A DNA stretch of 64,000 bases from Amorphoplanes digitatis (GTDB lineage Bacteria > Actinomycetota > Actinomycetes > Mycobacteriales > Micromonosporaceae): NCBI RefSeq assembly GCF_014205335.1, contig NZ_JACHNH010000001.1, positions 4,334,501 to 4,398,500 on the forward strand, written 5' to 3'. A program made the translations under genes and the position numbers. Of this stretch, positions 1-7,414 are shown in pieces (the stretch's first letter is position 1; every line of letters begins with the position of its first letter). Under the pieces are notes generated by a model. That model did no database searches. It saw nothing but the letters and a program-made list of their open reading frames with translations, and was not told where the DNA came from.

Positions 1-1
1 G

Positions 2-562
2 CCGCAGACGCCCGAGCGCACGATGGGCCTGCGCTCCTCGGCGCCGGCGCAGATGGTCTTCGACGGCGTCCGGGTACCGGCCGACTGCCTGGTCGGCGAG
101 GAGGGCTCCGGCTTCCGGATCGCCATGCAGGCGCTGGACGCGGGCCGGCTCGGCATCGCCGCCTGCGCGGTCGGGCTCGCGCAAGCCGCGGTCGACTACG
201 CCGCCGGGTACGCCCGGGAGCGCGAGCAGTTCGGCCGGGCGATCGGCGAGTTCCAGGGCATCGGCTTCATGCTCGCCGACATGGCCACCCAGGTGTCCGC
301 GGCCCGCGCCCTGATGCTGGCCGCCGCCCGCCTCAAGGACGCCGGGCGCCCGTTCTCCATCGAGGCCGCCAAGGCCAAGCTCTTCGCCACCGACGTCGCC
401 ATGCGGGTGACCACCGACGCGATCCAGGTGCTCGGCGGGGCCGGATACGTCAGCGACCACCCGGTCGAGCGCTGGTTCCGCGAGGCCAAGGTGCTCCAGA
501 TCGTCGAGGGCACCAACCAGATTCAGCGCCTGGTCATCAGCCGATCGCTGATCCGGGGCTGA
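2..562 (+). CDS. Acyl-CoA dehydrogenase, C-terminal part (5' end outside window)
   Basis: The reading frame is open from the first bases, so the gene starts upstream of the window; about 186 residues are present. This is the C-terminal helical domain of a flavin acyl-CoA dehydrogenase, which makes a 2,3-enoyl-CoA and passes electrons to ETF. Visible hallmarks are REREQFG, QVLGGAGY and, near the end, VEGTNQIQR, whose Glu sits where the catalytic base of the medium-chain enzymes lies. The N-terminal and middle domains are not in view, so chain-length or branched-chain specificity cannot be judged. The next gene, an Lrp regulator, follows after 43 bp on the same strand. Confidence 0.95.
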   Translation, partial: PQTPERTMGLRSSAPAQMVFDGVRVPADCLVGEEGSGFRIAMQALDAGRLGIAACAVGLAQAAVDYAAGYAREREQFGRAIGEFQGIGFMLADMATQVSAARALMLAAARLKDAGRPFSIEAAKAKLFATDVAMRVTTDAIQVLGGAGYVSDHPVERWFREAKVLQIVEGTNQIQRLVISRSLIRG

Positions 563-605
563 AACCGGGTCGGTGCCGGGGCCGCGCGCCCGGTAAGTTG
601 ACGCC

Positions 606-1055
606 GTGGAAGAGATCGACCGGGCGATCGTCGGAGCCCTCACCGTGGACGGCAGGCTGTCCTACACCGATCTCGCCGAGCGGGTCGGCCTGAGCGTCTC
701 CGCGGTCCACCAGCGGGTACGCCGGCTGGAGCAGCGCGGCGTGATCAGCGGCTACACGGCCAAGGTGTCCTACGAGGCGCTCGAGCTGCCGCTGACGGCG
801 TTCGTGGCGATCCGCCCGTTCGACCCGTCGCAGCCCGACGACGCGCCCGAGCGGCTGGCGCACCTGGCCGAGATCGACTCGTGCTACTCGGTCGCGGGGG
901 AGGACTTCTACCTGCTCATGGTCCGGGTGGCCAGCCCGGCGGACCTCGAGCGGCTGCTACAGGAGATCCGCACGGCGGCGAACGTCACCACCCGCACCAC
1001 GGTCGTGCTGAGCACCCCGTACGAGAACCGCCCGCCCCGCATCGAAGTGTCCTAG
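606..1055 (+). CDS. Lrp/AsnC family transcriptional regulator
   Basis: A 149-residue protein of normal family length. The N-terminal winged helix-turn-helix (about residues 1-60) contains DGRLSYTDLAERVGLS and VHQRVRRLE. It is followed by the RAM ligand-sensing domain, with VAGEDFYLLMVRV near residues 97-109. Lrp-type proteins bind DNA as octamers or similar and usually sense amino acids. The GTG start is supported by a -10-like TAAGTT at 594-599 lying 6 nt upstream, which suggests a leaderless message. The neighbouring proline dehydrogenase ends tail-to-tail only 27 bp away, so control of proline or branched-chain amino acid catabolism is plausible but inferred. The stop codon lies inside a dispersed repeat. 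Confidence 0.93.
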   Translation: MEEIDRAIVGALTVDGRLSYTDLAERVGLSVSAVHQRVRRLEQRGVISGYTAKVSYEALELPLTAFVAIRPFDPSQPDDAPERLAHLAEIDSCYSVAGEDFYLLMVRVASPADLERLLQEIRTAANVTTRTTVVLSTPYENRPPRIEVS

Positions 1056-1083
1056 GACGCCGTACGGGCAGTGGCCCGGCACT
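1050..1083 (+). repeat. Dispersed repeat, copy 1
   Basis: First of three related segments that start with the palindrome TCCTAGGA followed by CGCC and TACG. It includes the stop codon of the Lrp gene and fills the gap to the convergent proline dehydrogenase. It matches copy 3 (4470) at roughly 24 of the first 30 positions. Confidence 0.5.
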
Positions 1084-2030
1084 CAGGCCGCGGCGTCGAC
1101 GACGGCCTGGAAGAGCCGGTTCGGGTCCTCCGCCAGGCGGTTGCAGACGTAGAGCCACCACTCGGTGCCGAAGACGACGTACTCGCGGGTGGGGTGCCCC
1201 CGCTCGGCCATCGCCGCGAGCCGGTCGGGCCCGAGCCCGAGCAGCGTCTCGAACTCCCACGGCGCGGCGGCGGACGGGTCGCCGAGCAGGTCGTCCACCG
1301 CGTGGATCAGGTCCCAGTCGTGCGTGGCGAACGAGCACAGGTGCGCCGAGCCCGCCAGCAGCTGCGCGTAGCGCAGGTAGGCGTCCGCAAGGACCTTGTC
1401 GTCACGCGCGTACGCGATGGTCTCCGGCTCGAGGAACGCACCCTTGACCAGGCGGATCCGGCCGGGGAGGGCGAGCAGGCCGGCCAGGTCCTCCGCGGTG
1501 CGGTGCAGCCGCGCCTGCACCGTGACGCCGACGTGGCCGAACCGCTCGCAGAGCCGGCGGTGCACGGCCAGGACCGCGTCGGTGCGCCCGGAGCCCTCCG
1601 CCGAGATGATCATCTCGCGCCCGGTGGCGGCGGTGGCCTCGGCGATGCGCGTGCCGTTCTCGAGGGCGAGGTCGTCGGAGATCGCCAGGCCGATGTGCGA
1701 CAGGTCGAGGGAGACCGAGCAGCCGGCCGGCAGCCGCCGGGCCAGGTCGACGAAGACGTCGGTCTCGCGGCCGGCCCGCTCGGGGTCACGGCAGCTCTCG
1801 CCCATGTACTCGGCGTTGGCCCGATGCCCCCGGCCGAGGACCTCGGCGACCCGGGCGAGTGCCTCGGCCGTCGTCTCACCGGCCACGTAACGGGCGGCCA
1901 CCTTACGGGCGAGGGGTCCGAGCACCGGGTCGCCGGGTATCCGCGCCTTCAGCTCCTCGTCGAGCGCCATCGTCCGCAACACCTGTGCCGCCTGCCGGGG
2001 GTCATCGATCACCACCCAAGTCTGCCGCAA
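1083..2030 (-). CDS. Proline dehydrogenase (monofunctional, FAD-dependent)
   Basis: A 315-residue TIM-barrel proline dehydrogenase, the length of the stand-alone actinobacterial enzyme rather than bifunctional PutA. It oxidises L-proline to delta-1-pyrroline-5-carboxylate with FAD. Family motifs are LVKGAF (194-199), EFETLLG (259-265) and the C-terminal YVVFGTEWW...R (284-298) that lines the substrate and flavin pocket. The TTG start is chosen because AGGA lies 7-8 nt upstream, while both nearby ATGs run into early stops. No P5C dehydrogenase is in the window, so the second step must be encoded elsewhere. The gene lies between repeat copies 1 and 2, and its upstream region overlaps copy 2. 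Confidence 0.95.
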   Translation of the reverse strand: MRQTWVVIDDPRQAAQVLRTMALDEELKARIPGDPVLGPLARKVAARYVAGETTAEALARVAEVLGRGHRANAEYMGESCRDPERAGRETDVFVDLARRLPAGCSVSLDLSHIGLAISDDLALENGTRIAEATAATGREMIISAEGSGRTDAVLAVHRRLCERFGHVGVTVQARLHRTAEDLAGLLALPGRIRLVKGAFLEPETIAYARDDKVLADAYLRYAQLLAGSAHLCSFATHDWDLIHAVDDLLGDPSAAAPWEFETLLGLGPDRLAAMAERGHPTREYVVFGTEWWLYVCNRLAEDPNRLFQAVVDAAA

Positions 2031-2037
2031 CCATTCA

Positions 2038-2073
2038 TCCTAGGATGCTTTACGCGACGTGCGCCCGGTCACC
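2038..2073 (+). repeat. Dispersed repeat, copy 2
   Basis: 36-bp segment beginning TCCTAGGATGCTTTACGCG and ending CCGGTCACC. It matches copy 3 (4470-4505) at 31 of 36 positions without gaps. It lies just upstream of the proline dehydrogenase start, and the TCCT on this strand gives that gene's AGGA Shine-Dalgarno. Confidence 0.6.
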
Positions 2074-2115
2074 GCCCGGACCACCCCCGCCTTCGGCCGG
2101 GGGAGCGGATGAGGA

Positions 2116-2144
2116 TTGTGCGGATTGCGGGGTCGGCCTACCGT
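2116..2144 (+). promoter_or_regulatory. Promoter for the 55-residue small protein (leaderless)
   Basis: TTGTGC (2116-2121), a 17-bp spacer, then TACCGT (2139-2144), ending 6 nt before the ATG at 2151. Spacing fits a housekeeping sigma promoter whose transcript begins at or next to the start codon; no Shine-Dalgarno is present. Confidence 0.5.
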
Positions 2145-2150
2145 CTGTGC

Positions 2151-2318
2151 ATGGAGAAGACCGCGCGAGCCGAGCGTCCCGCCGAGGATTACCGCCGGCT
2201 GCCGCCACGGATCACCCCGGAGCAGATGATTCCGGTCCAGCCGGTGCTTCACGTCCTCCAGGACCCGCGCGAGGGCGACGAGGACGCCTGGCGCATCCGC
2301 TTGGGCTGGACGGCCTGA
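2151..2318 (+). CDS. Small conserved actinobacterial hypothetical protein
   Basis: A 55-residue protein, MEKTARAERP at the N-terminus and RIRLGWTA at the C-terminus, with the central motif RLPPRITPEQMIPVQPV. I recall short actinobacterial proteins with a similar 'yRLPpRI.pEdMv..Q.V' pattern, but no function. The ATG at 2151 is preceded by a well-spaced promoter whose -10 ends 6 nt upstream, supporting a leaderless start. A longer open frame exists upstream but is antisense to proline dehydrogenase and was rejected. Confidence 0.65.
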   Translation: MEKTARAERPAEDYRRLPPRITPEQMIPVQPVLHVLQDPREGDEDAWRIRLGWTA

Positions 2319-2333
2319 CGCTCGTTCGACGCC

Positions 2334-2648
2334 TCACGCGGGTTCCGGGTCCGTCGCCGCGCCGGTCTCCGTCTCGGTGATGCCGAAACCGCGCGCCGGC
2401 GCGAACGCGTAGCCGAAGGCCAGGGGTTCGTACTCGACCGGCTCGCCGCCCTGCGGCCGCGCGATGGTCTGCGCCGCGCCCCGGATCCGGTTCTCGACGG
2501 TCAGGTCGAAGGCGGGCGCGGCCACCTCGTAGTACCAGCCGGGCAGGTAGACGACAGAGAGATGTTCGGAGTCCAGGTACTTCGCGTGCAGCACGTTGCC
2601 CATGGCGTCGATGCAGACGAACACGGATCGGCCGGCGATGTCACGCAC
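2334..2648 (-). CDS. Hypothetical protein, about 104 residues
   Basis: Not recognised. The plausible coding part starts at a GTG (2648), reads VRDIAGRSVFVCIDAMGN and contains YLPGWYYEVAAPAFDL, a mixed, aromatic-containing composition unlike the Arg/Pro-rich shadow frames. The open frame extends upstream to 2894, but that part is Arg/Ser-rich and overlaps the next operon antisense, so I trimmed it. No ribosome site or promoter box clearly fixes the start. It ends 15 bp from the convergent small gene. Confidence 0.5.
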   Translation of the reverse strand: MRDIAGRSVFVCIDAMGNVLHAKYLDSEHLSVVYLPGWYYEVAAPAFDLTVENRIRGAAQTIARPQGGEPVEYEPLAFGYAFAPARGFGITETETGAATDPEPA

Positions 2649-2700
2649 GCGTCGACGGCCCGGCCACTCTGCGCACGTTCTGTGGAATTCGTCGCCTCGC

Positions 2701-2758
2701 CCTTCACGGCGTGCACCCCGCACCGCACTAATCCGGTGAGAGGTGCACACGGTGAAGG
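2701..2758 (+). promoter_or_regulatory. Long imperfect hairpin covering the ribosome site of the sigma-factor operon
   Basis: Three nested helices: CCTTCAC (2701-2707) with GTGAAGG (2752-2758); GTGCACC (2711-2717) with GGTGCAC (2742-2748); CACCG (2721-2725) with CGGTG (2734-2738). The loop is 8 nt. The 3' arm enters the purine-rich ribosome site ahead of the ATG at 2770, so in RNA it could limit translation; as DNA it could be an operator. Confidence 0.55.
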
Positions 2759-2769
2759 AAGGGGGTCTC

Positions 2770-2934
2770 ATGTCCGTTGCGGACATGGTGGGCGTCGGGG
2801 CGCTGGTGCTCGGAGCACTGGTCCCGGTGGTCGGCGTCTGGCTGCAATGGCGGGCCGAGCGGAATCGGCGGGTCATTGATCGCCCGATCCACATTCACAT
2901 CACGCTCGATGCCAGACGGACCCATGCGCGGTGA
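2770..2934 (+). CDS. Tiny single-span membrane protein
   Basis: A 54-residue protein beginning MSVADMVGVGALVLGALVPV. One hydrophobic segment (about residues 5-26) is followed by a basic cytoplasmic-looking tail, QWRAERNRRVIDRPIHIHIT. Start choice: GGAAGGGGG ends about 6 nt before the ATG. Its stop codon overlaps the GTG of the sigma-factor gene, so the two are translationally coupled. A role as membrane tether or anti-sigma partner is conceivable from position alone; the sequence shows no known anti-sigma motif. Confidence 0.7.
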   Translation: MSVADMVGVGALVLGALVPVVGVWLQWRAERNRRVIDRPIHIHITLDARRTHAR

Positions 2935-3473
2935 ACGGACTCCTGGACCCGCCGCCGGAGGATCGTGCGCCGGTCGCCGCGCCCGCGCGCACCGGCGCCG
3001 ACACATTCGCCGACTTCTACCGCCGGGAGATCGGTGGCCTGGTCAACTTCCTGGTCTGGATGGGCGCGGACCTGGCCGACGCCACCGACCTCGCGCAGGA
3101 GACGATGATCGACGCCTATCGCGGGTGGTCCGGCATCACATTCCCCCGAGCCTGGGCACGCCGGGTCGCGTCCCGCAAGTTCGTCCGCCGCGTCACCGCC
3201 GCGGAGTCGGCCGCCGAGCTCGACGCCGACAGCCCGCTGCTTCCCGTGCATCACGACACGGCCGAGTGGGAGTTCCAGGACGAGGTGATCCAATTGTTGC
3301 GGACCCTGCCGTGGCGGCAGCGGCAGGTGATGGCCTGGACCCTCGACGGCTACCGGCCGATCGAGATCGCCGAGGAACTGCGCATCAGCCCGGAGGCGGT
3401 ACGCGGCAACCTGCGCCTGGCCCGCCTCGCGCTGGCGGCGCACATCCGAGCACCAGGGGAGGGGCCGCAGTGA
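2931..3473 (+). CDS. RNA polymerase sigma factor, ECF-like
   Basis: A 180-residue sigma-70-family protein with regions 2 and 4. Region 2 includes FYRREIGGLVNFLVWMGA and DATDLAQETMIDAYRGW (about 26-65). Region 4 includes LPWRQRQVMAWTLDGYRPIEIAEEL with a helix-turn-helix around 125-165. It would direct RNA polymerase to a small regulon. The GTG start overlaps the stop of the preceding membrane-protein gene, and its own stop overlaps the next GTG, so three genes form a tight operon. No zinc-binding anti-sigma factor is adjacent, which is unusual for an ECF locus. Confidence 0.88.
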   Translation: MNGLLDPPPEDRAPVAAPARTGADTFADFYRREIGGLVNFLVWMGADLADATDLAQETMIDAYRGWSGITFPRAWARRVASRKFVRRVTAAESAAELDADSPLLPVHHDTAEWEFQDEVIQLLRTLPWRQRQVMAWTLDGYRPIEIAEELRISPEAVRGNLRLARLALAAHIRAPGEGPQ

Positions 3474-4450
3474 ACGACGACGCTCTCACCGGGCTTCACG
3501 CCGCGACCGCGGCCCGCCTCGCCGGGCTGCTCGATGTCGACGGCGGACTGCGGGACCTGTTGCTGCGGGCCCACCACCGGGACGCCGGGTACCGCATGCG
3601 GCGAGCGATCGACGTCGACGGCGGCCTGCGCGCGATCGTGCCGGATACGCAACCGCAGGCCGGCGAATCAGAGTCGGCCGCCGAGCGGAATCCGCACGCC
3701 ACCCTCGGTCTGGTCGCCGATCTGCTGGGGGCGCAGACGCTGGAGTACCGTCTCGGGCACCGCCTGGAACCGGCCCTGGACGCACTCGCGGGCCTGTTCG
3801 CCGTCGCCATCGTCCGCGCGCTCACCGCTGCCGTGCTCGCCGAACTGGGCCGGTCGACCGATTCCCGTCAAGTGCTGCGCCGGGCACGTACCGAAGTCGG
3901 CGGCCTGGCTCGCGGTGGTGCTCTCGACCGGGGGCTGGACCTGGCGTTCGAACGGCTCGGCGACTTCGCGGAGACGCGTGACGCGGACACGATCCGGCGC
4001 ATGGCCGGCGACCTCGACCGTGCCCTCGACAGGGGTGACGCCCGAGCCGCGGGTGACCTGGCCCGGAGCATGGCCGTACGCCTCGACGAGATCCGGGCGC
4101 AGCTGCGAGACCTGGCCCGCGAGCGTGCCGGGCATCTCGGCGATCGTCTCCGCGCGAGCCTGGAACGCGACGTCGACCGCTGCCCCGAGGGCAACGCCGT
4201 GCTCGCCGCGGCCTGGGCGACAGCGTTGGACCGGGCGCGCCACGACTTCGCCGGGGCCGATCTGAGCGGTGTCGCGCTGGGCCGGTTCACCCTCGACGGA
4301 CTCCTGTGGTCCAGTGCCACCCGGTGGCCGTCGGACACCTGGCGCGGCCAGGTCCGAGCCGACTCGGCCATGATCGGCCCGGACCTCTACGAGATCCGTG
4401 GCCGGCAGGTGCATGACTCCAACGGTGTCCGGTCACCCGCCGGCCGCTGA
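3470..4450 (+). CDS. Unrecognised protein coupled to the sigma factor, with pentapeptide-like C-terminus
   Basis: A 326-residue protein; the GTG start overlaps the sigma-factor stop by 4 nt. The N-terminal part repeats DVDGGLR at residues 22-28 and 48-54. The middle is strongly alpha-helical with charged repeats (RRMAGDLDRALDRGD, DEIRAQLRDLARERA). The C-terminus has FAGADLSGVALGRFTLDGL followed by WSSATRWPSD, resembling the pentapeptide-repeat-plus-WP tail seen in some actinobacterial effector proteins. No enzymatic motif or membrane span is evident. Gene order suggests it works with, or controls, the sigma factor. A repeat copy begins 20 bp after its stop. Confidence 0.75.
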   Translation: MNDDALTGLHAATAARLAGLLDVDGGLRDLLLRAHHRDAGYRMRRAIDVDGGLRAIVPDTQPQAGESESAAERNPHATLGLVADLLGAQTLEYRLGHRLEPALDALAGLFAVAIVRALTAAVLAELGRSTDSRQVLRRARTEVGGLARGGALDRGLDLAFERLGDFAETRDADTIRRMAGDLDRALDRGDARAAGDLARSMAVRLDEIRAQLRDLARERAGHLGDRLRASLERDVDRCPEGNAVLAAAWATALDRARHDFAGADLSGVALGRFTLDGLLWSSATRWPSDTWRGQVRADSAMIGPDLYEIRGRQVHDSNGVRSPAGR

Positions 4451-4469
4451 ACAGCCCTGTATCCAAGGA

Positions 4470-4505
4470 TCCTAGGACGCCTTACGCGCGGTGCGCCGGG
4501 TCACC
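4470..4505 (+). repeat. Dispersed repeat, copy 3
   Basis: 36-bp segment beginning TCCTAGGACGCCTTACGCG and ending CGGGTCACC, 31 of 36 positions identical to copy 2. It lies between the sigma operon and the CsbD gene, just upstream of the CsbD promoter. Confidence 0.6.
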
Positions 4506-4528
4506 TCACCCGTTCGGAACTGGGCGGT

Positions 4529-4554
4529 GTTTCAAAGAGGAGCCCTTCGGGCAC
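4529..4554 (+). promoter_or_regulatory. SigB-like stress promoter ahead of the CsbD gene
   Basis: GTTTCA (4529-4534), a 14-bp spacer, then GGGCAC (4549-4554). This resembles the actinobacterial general-stress consensus GTTT-N14-16-GGGTAY with one T-to-C change in the -10. CsbD proteins are classically under SigB-type control, which makes the match more believable. Confidence 0.4.
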
Positions 4555-4604
4555 CCCTTCACCAGCAAGAACAACTTGGTTTTGACTCGATGAGAGGGTT
4601 CACG

Positions 4605-4796
4605 ATGAGCTTCACCGACAAGGTCAAGAACAAGGTGGAAGAGCTGACCGGCAAGGCGAAGCAGAGCGTCGGCGACGCCACCGACAATGAGCGGCTCGTC
4701 GCAGAGGGCACGGCTCAGGAGATGTCCGCCAAGGCCAAGCAGGCCGGCGAGCACGTCAAGGACGCCGGCAAGGACGCACGCGACGCGCTCAGCTGA
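4605..4796 (+). CDS. CsbD family general-stress protein
   Basis: A 63-residue hydrophilic, Lys/Glu/Ala-rich protein starting MSFTDKVKNKVEELTGKAKQ, the signature of the CsbD family. Members are abundant, small, partly disordered proteins induced by general stress; no biochemical activity is established. The ATG at 4605 is preceded by GAGAGG about 8 nt upstream. An in-frame ATG at 4590 would add an unrelated short extension and is less likely. A strong bidirectional terminator follows 19 bp after the stop. Confidence 0.93.
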   Translation: MSFTDKVKNKVEELTGKAKQSVGDATDNERLVAEGTAQEMSAKAKQAGEHVKDAGKDARDALS

Positions 4797-4814
4797 GCGC
4801 GGACCAATAGACCG

Positions 4815-4849
4815 CGAAGGGCCCCCGGGGATTCCCCGGGGGCCCTTCG
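4815..4849. terminator. Bidirectional hairpin terminator between csbD-like gene and kamA
   Basis: Perfect 16-bp inverted repeat: arm CGAAGGGCCCCCGGGG at 4815-4830, loop ATT, matching arm at 4834-4849. It sits between two convergent genes and can end transcription from both sides. There is no long T-run, as is common in high-GC actinobacteria. Confidence 0.85.
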
Positions 4850-4859
4850 GTGTGCGGAG

Positions 4860-6236
4860 TTACTCCGCGACCTGCTGCTTGCGCCACCAGTCCTGGCCGG
4901 ACTGCGGCAGCGTGTCGATCGGGTCGTAGTACGCGTAGAGCTTGCTGAGCGCCTCGGCGTCGGTCGTCTCGATGGACGTGCGGTAGTTCTTCGTCCAGTA
5001 GGAGATGCCGTGCTCGCGGTCGTACTCGGCCAGCATGTGCACCCAGCGCTTGCCGACGAACGGCACGTCGCAGACGATCCGCGGGGTGGCGTAGCCGGGC
5101 AGGTAGCCCATCATGTCGTGCTGGAGCTGCTGTGCGTACCAGACCGGCACGCGCCAGTGCTCGGCGTTGGGGATCATGTCGCACATGTAGAAGTAGTACG
5201 GCAGGATGCCGGCCTCGCCCTGTAGGCCGAAGCAGAGGTCGAGCAGGTCGGCCGTGGTGGCGTTGACGCCGCGCATGAGCACGCCCTGGTTGCGCACGTC
5301 GCGGACGCCGACCTCGAGCAGGGTCCGGGTGGCCTTGGCGACCAGCGGGGTCAGCGAGTTCACGTGGTTGACGTGGGTGTGCACGGCGAGGTTGACGCCG
5401 CGGCGCTCGGCGGTGATGGCGACCCGGTTGAGGCCCTCGACGACGTCGCCCTGGAGCCAGTGCTGGGGCAGGCCGGCGAGGGCCTTGGTGGCCAGCCGGA
5501 TGTCGCGGACGGTCGGGACCGAGAGCAGGCCCATCAGGTACGTCTCGAGCTGCTTCCAGGGCACGTTGGCGACGTCGCCGCCGGAGACCACCACGTCGCG
5601 TACGCCGGGGTGTGCCTTGAGGTAGGCGAGGTGGGCGTCGTAGCGGTCGACGGGCTTGAGGGTGAGCTTGAGCTTGTCGACGGTGGGTGTGCTGTTGCCG
5701 ACGAGGTCCATGCGGGTGCAGTGGCCGCAGTACTGCGGGCAGGTGCTGAGCAGCTCGGCGAGGACCTTGGTGGGGTAGCGGTGGGTGAGGCCTTCGGCGA
5801 CCCACATGTCGTGCTCGTGCAGGGAGTCGCGGGCGGAGTGCGGGTGTGACGGCCAGTCGAGGTGGCGGTCGGTGGCGACGGGGAGCATGTAGCGCCGGAT
5901 GGGGTCTGCGTAGAAAGACTCCGTGTCGGGCGTTTTGTCGGGCACCATGGTGTTGAGCATCTGGGGCGGGATCAGCATCGACATGGTGGCCAGGCGCTGC
6001 TGGTCGGTCTCCAGGTCGGCGTAGAAGCGCTCGTCCAGGAGGTCGCCCATGACGGCGCGGAGCTGCTTGATGTTCTTGACGCAGTTGACGCGCTGCCACT
6101 GGGCGGATTCCCACTGGGCGGCGGTGATGTCACGCCAGCCGGGGAATCGGGTCCAGTCGGGCTCGACCAGGGTGCGGCGCCGGTAGTCGTAGGGCTGCCC
6201 TGCCTCGGTGGCGGCGTCGTTCTGGAGCTGGGTCAA
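4860..6236 (-). CDS. kamA: L-lysine 2,3-aminomutase
   Basis: A 458-residue radical-SAM/PLP enzyme that converts L-lysine to (S)-beta-lysine. The [4Fe-4S]/SAM motif is CPQYCGHC (Cys166, 170, 173), and a Lys in PFVGKRW (about 396) corresponds to the PLP-binding lysine. The C-terminal segment carries further zinc/structure motifs less clearly. The TTG start is supported by AGGAGG five nt upstream. It is transcribed away from kdd, with a ~130-bp shared upstream region, and is the first enzyme of the lysine cluster that continues on the other strand. It could alternatively supply beta-lysine to antibiotic or osmolyte synthesis, but the neighbouring catabolic genes favour degradation. Confidence 0.93.
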   Translation of the reverse strand: MTQLQNDAATEAGQPYDYRRRTLVEPDWTRFPGWRDITAAQWESAQWQRVNCVKNIKQLRAVMGDLLDERFYADLETDQQRLATMSMLIPPQMLNTMVPDKTPDTESFYADPIRRYMLPVATDRHLDWPSHPHSARDSLHEHDMWVAEGLTHRYPTKVLAELLSTCPQYCGHCTRMDLVGNSTPTVDKLKLTLKPVDRYDAHLAYLKAHPGVRDVVVSGGDVANVPWKQLETYLMGLLSVPTVRDIRLATKALAGLPQHWLQGDVVEGLNRVAITAERRGVNLAVHTHVNHVNSLTPLVAKATRTLLEVGVRDVRNQGVLMRGVNATTADLLDLCFGLQGEAGILPYYFYMCDMIPNAEHWRVPVWYAQQLQHDMMGYLPGYATPRIVCDVPFVGKRWVHMLAEYDREHGISYWTKNYRTSIETTDAEALSKLYAYYDPIDTLPQSGQDWWRKQQVAE

Positions 6237-6368
6237 CGGGGCCTCCTGGGGGTGGGGGAGCGATCACTACCGACGATACTGGAGAATCTGCGGTCTAGTA
6301 ACCGTCGCTCCGGAGGATTTACGGTACGACGGGCGGGCGGCAGTCTGTTTCTCGTGAGGATGGTGGGC

Positions 6369-7409
6369 ATGACGTTTCCGGTGGGGCTGAACCGGGTGCT
6401 CGAGCCTGCGGGTGTGCTCCCGCAGGCGGCGTGGCGCCTGGACGCGCGAGCGGAGATCGGCGCGGACGAGGTGCGGATCCGTGTCGAGCGGCTGAACCTG
6501 GACGCGGCGAGCTTCCGGCAGCTGGCGACCAAGCACGGCGGTGACGGCGCGGCCGTGCGCGCCGAGGTGCTGGAGATCATCGGTACGCGGGGCAAGATGC
6601 ACAACCCGGTGACGGGCTCGGGCGGCATGCTGATCGGCGTCGTCGACGAGGTCGGCCCGGAGTCGCCGCTGCCGGTGAAGGCCGGCGACCGGGTGGCCAC
6701 GCTGGTGTCGCTGACGCTGACGCCCCTGGCGATCTCGGACGGCCTCGCCGGCTGGGACGGCATGGGCGAGCAGGTGCCGGCCGCGGGTCACGCGATCCTG
6801 TTCGGCCGTTCGGTGGTGGCGGTGCTCCCCGAGGACCTGGCGCCGGAGCTGGCCCTGGCGGTGTTCGACGTGTGCGGCGCGCCGGCGCTGACCGATCGGA
6901 TCGTGCGGTCCTACGCGGGTGCGGCGCAGCCGGTGACGGTCGCCGTGCTGGGCGGGGCGGGCAAGAGCGGCTCCCTCGCGCTGACGGCGGCGCGGCTCGC
7001 CGGTGCGCGTACGGTCGGTGTGGTCGTCTCGGACGCGGAGCGCGAGACGCTGACGGCGGCCGGGCTGGCCGATCACGTCGCGGTCGCCGACGCGCGGGAT
7101 CCGGTGGCGGTCTCGTCGGCGGTCGTCGCGGCGCTGGGCGCGCCGGCGACGGTCACGGTGGTGTGCGTGGACGTACCGGGTTGTGAGCACGGGGCGATCC
7201 TGGCGACGGCGTCCGGCGGCACGGTGATCTTCTTCTCGATGGCGACGAGCTTCCCGGCGGCGGCGCTGGGCGCGGAGGGCCTGGCGGCGGACGTGACGAT
7301 GCTGGTCGGCAACGGGTACGTGCCGGGCCATGCGGAGTTCGCGCTCGATGTGGTGCGGCGCACTCCCGCGGTGCGTGCTCTGTTCGAGTCGCGGATCGCG
7401 GCACACTGA
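6369..7409 (+). CDS. kdd: L-erythro-3,5-diaminohexanoate dehydrogenase
   Basis: A 346-residue NAD-dependent dehydrogenase that oxidises 3,5-diaminohexanoate to 5-amino-3-oxohexanoate. The Rossmann motif VLGGAGKSG lies at 193-201, and the N-terminal half carries GTRGKMHNPVTGSGG, typical of Kdd. Three in-frame starts (GTG 6354, ATG 6360, ATG 6369) are possible. I chose 6369 because it gives the family length and the N-terminus MTFPVGLNRVLEP, with GAGG about 9 nt upstream. It is first in a same-strand run with the amidohydrolase, kamD, kamE, kal and the GlmL-like gene. Confidence 0.9.
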   Translation: MTFPVGLNRVLEPAGVLPQAAWRLDARAEIGADEVRIRVERLNLDAASFRQLATKHGGDGAAVRAEVLEIIGTRGKMHNPVTGSGGMLIGVVDEVGPESPLPVKAGDRVATLVSLTLTPLAISDGLAGWDGMGEQVPAAGHAILFGRSVVAVLPEDLAPELALAVFDVCGAPALTDRIVRSYAGAAQPVTVAVLGGAGKSGSLALTAARLAGARTVGVVVSDAERETLTAAGLADHVAVADARDPVAVSSAVVAALGAPATVTVVCVDVPGCEHGAILATASGGTVIFFSMATSFPAAALGAEGLAADVTMLVGNGYVPGHAEFALDVVRRTPAVRALFESRIAAH

Positions 7410-7414
7410 CGTTC

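Noticed and set aside
2315..2345. Possible fourth copy of the dispersed repeat (GACGCCTCACGCGGG...)
   Set aside because: It shares the middle words but lacks TCCTAGGA and overlaps coding sequence ends; similarity is too weak.
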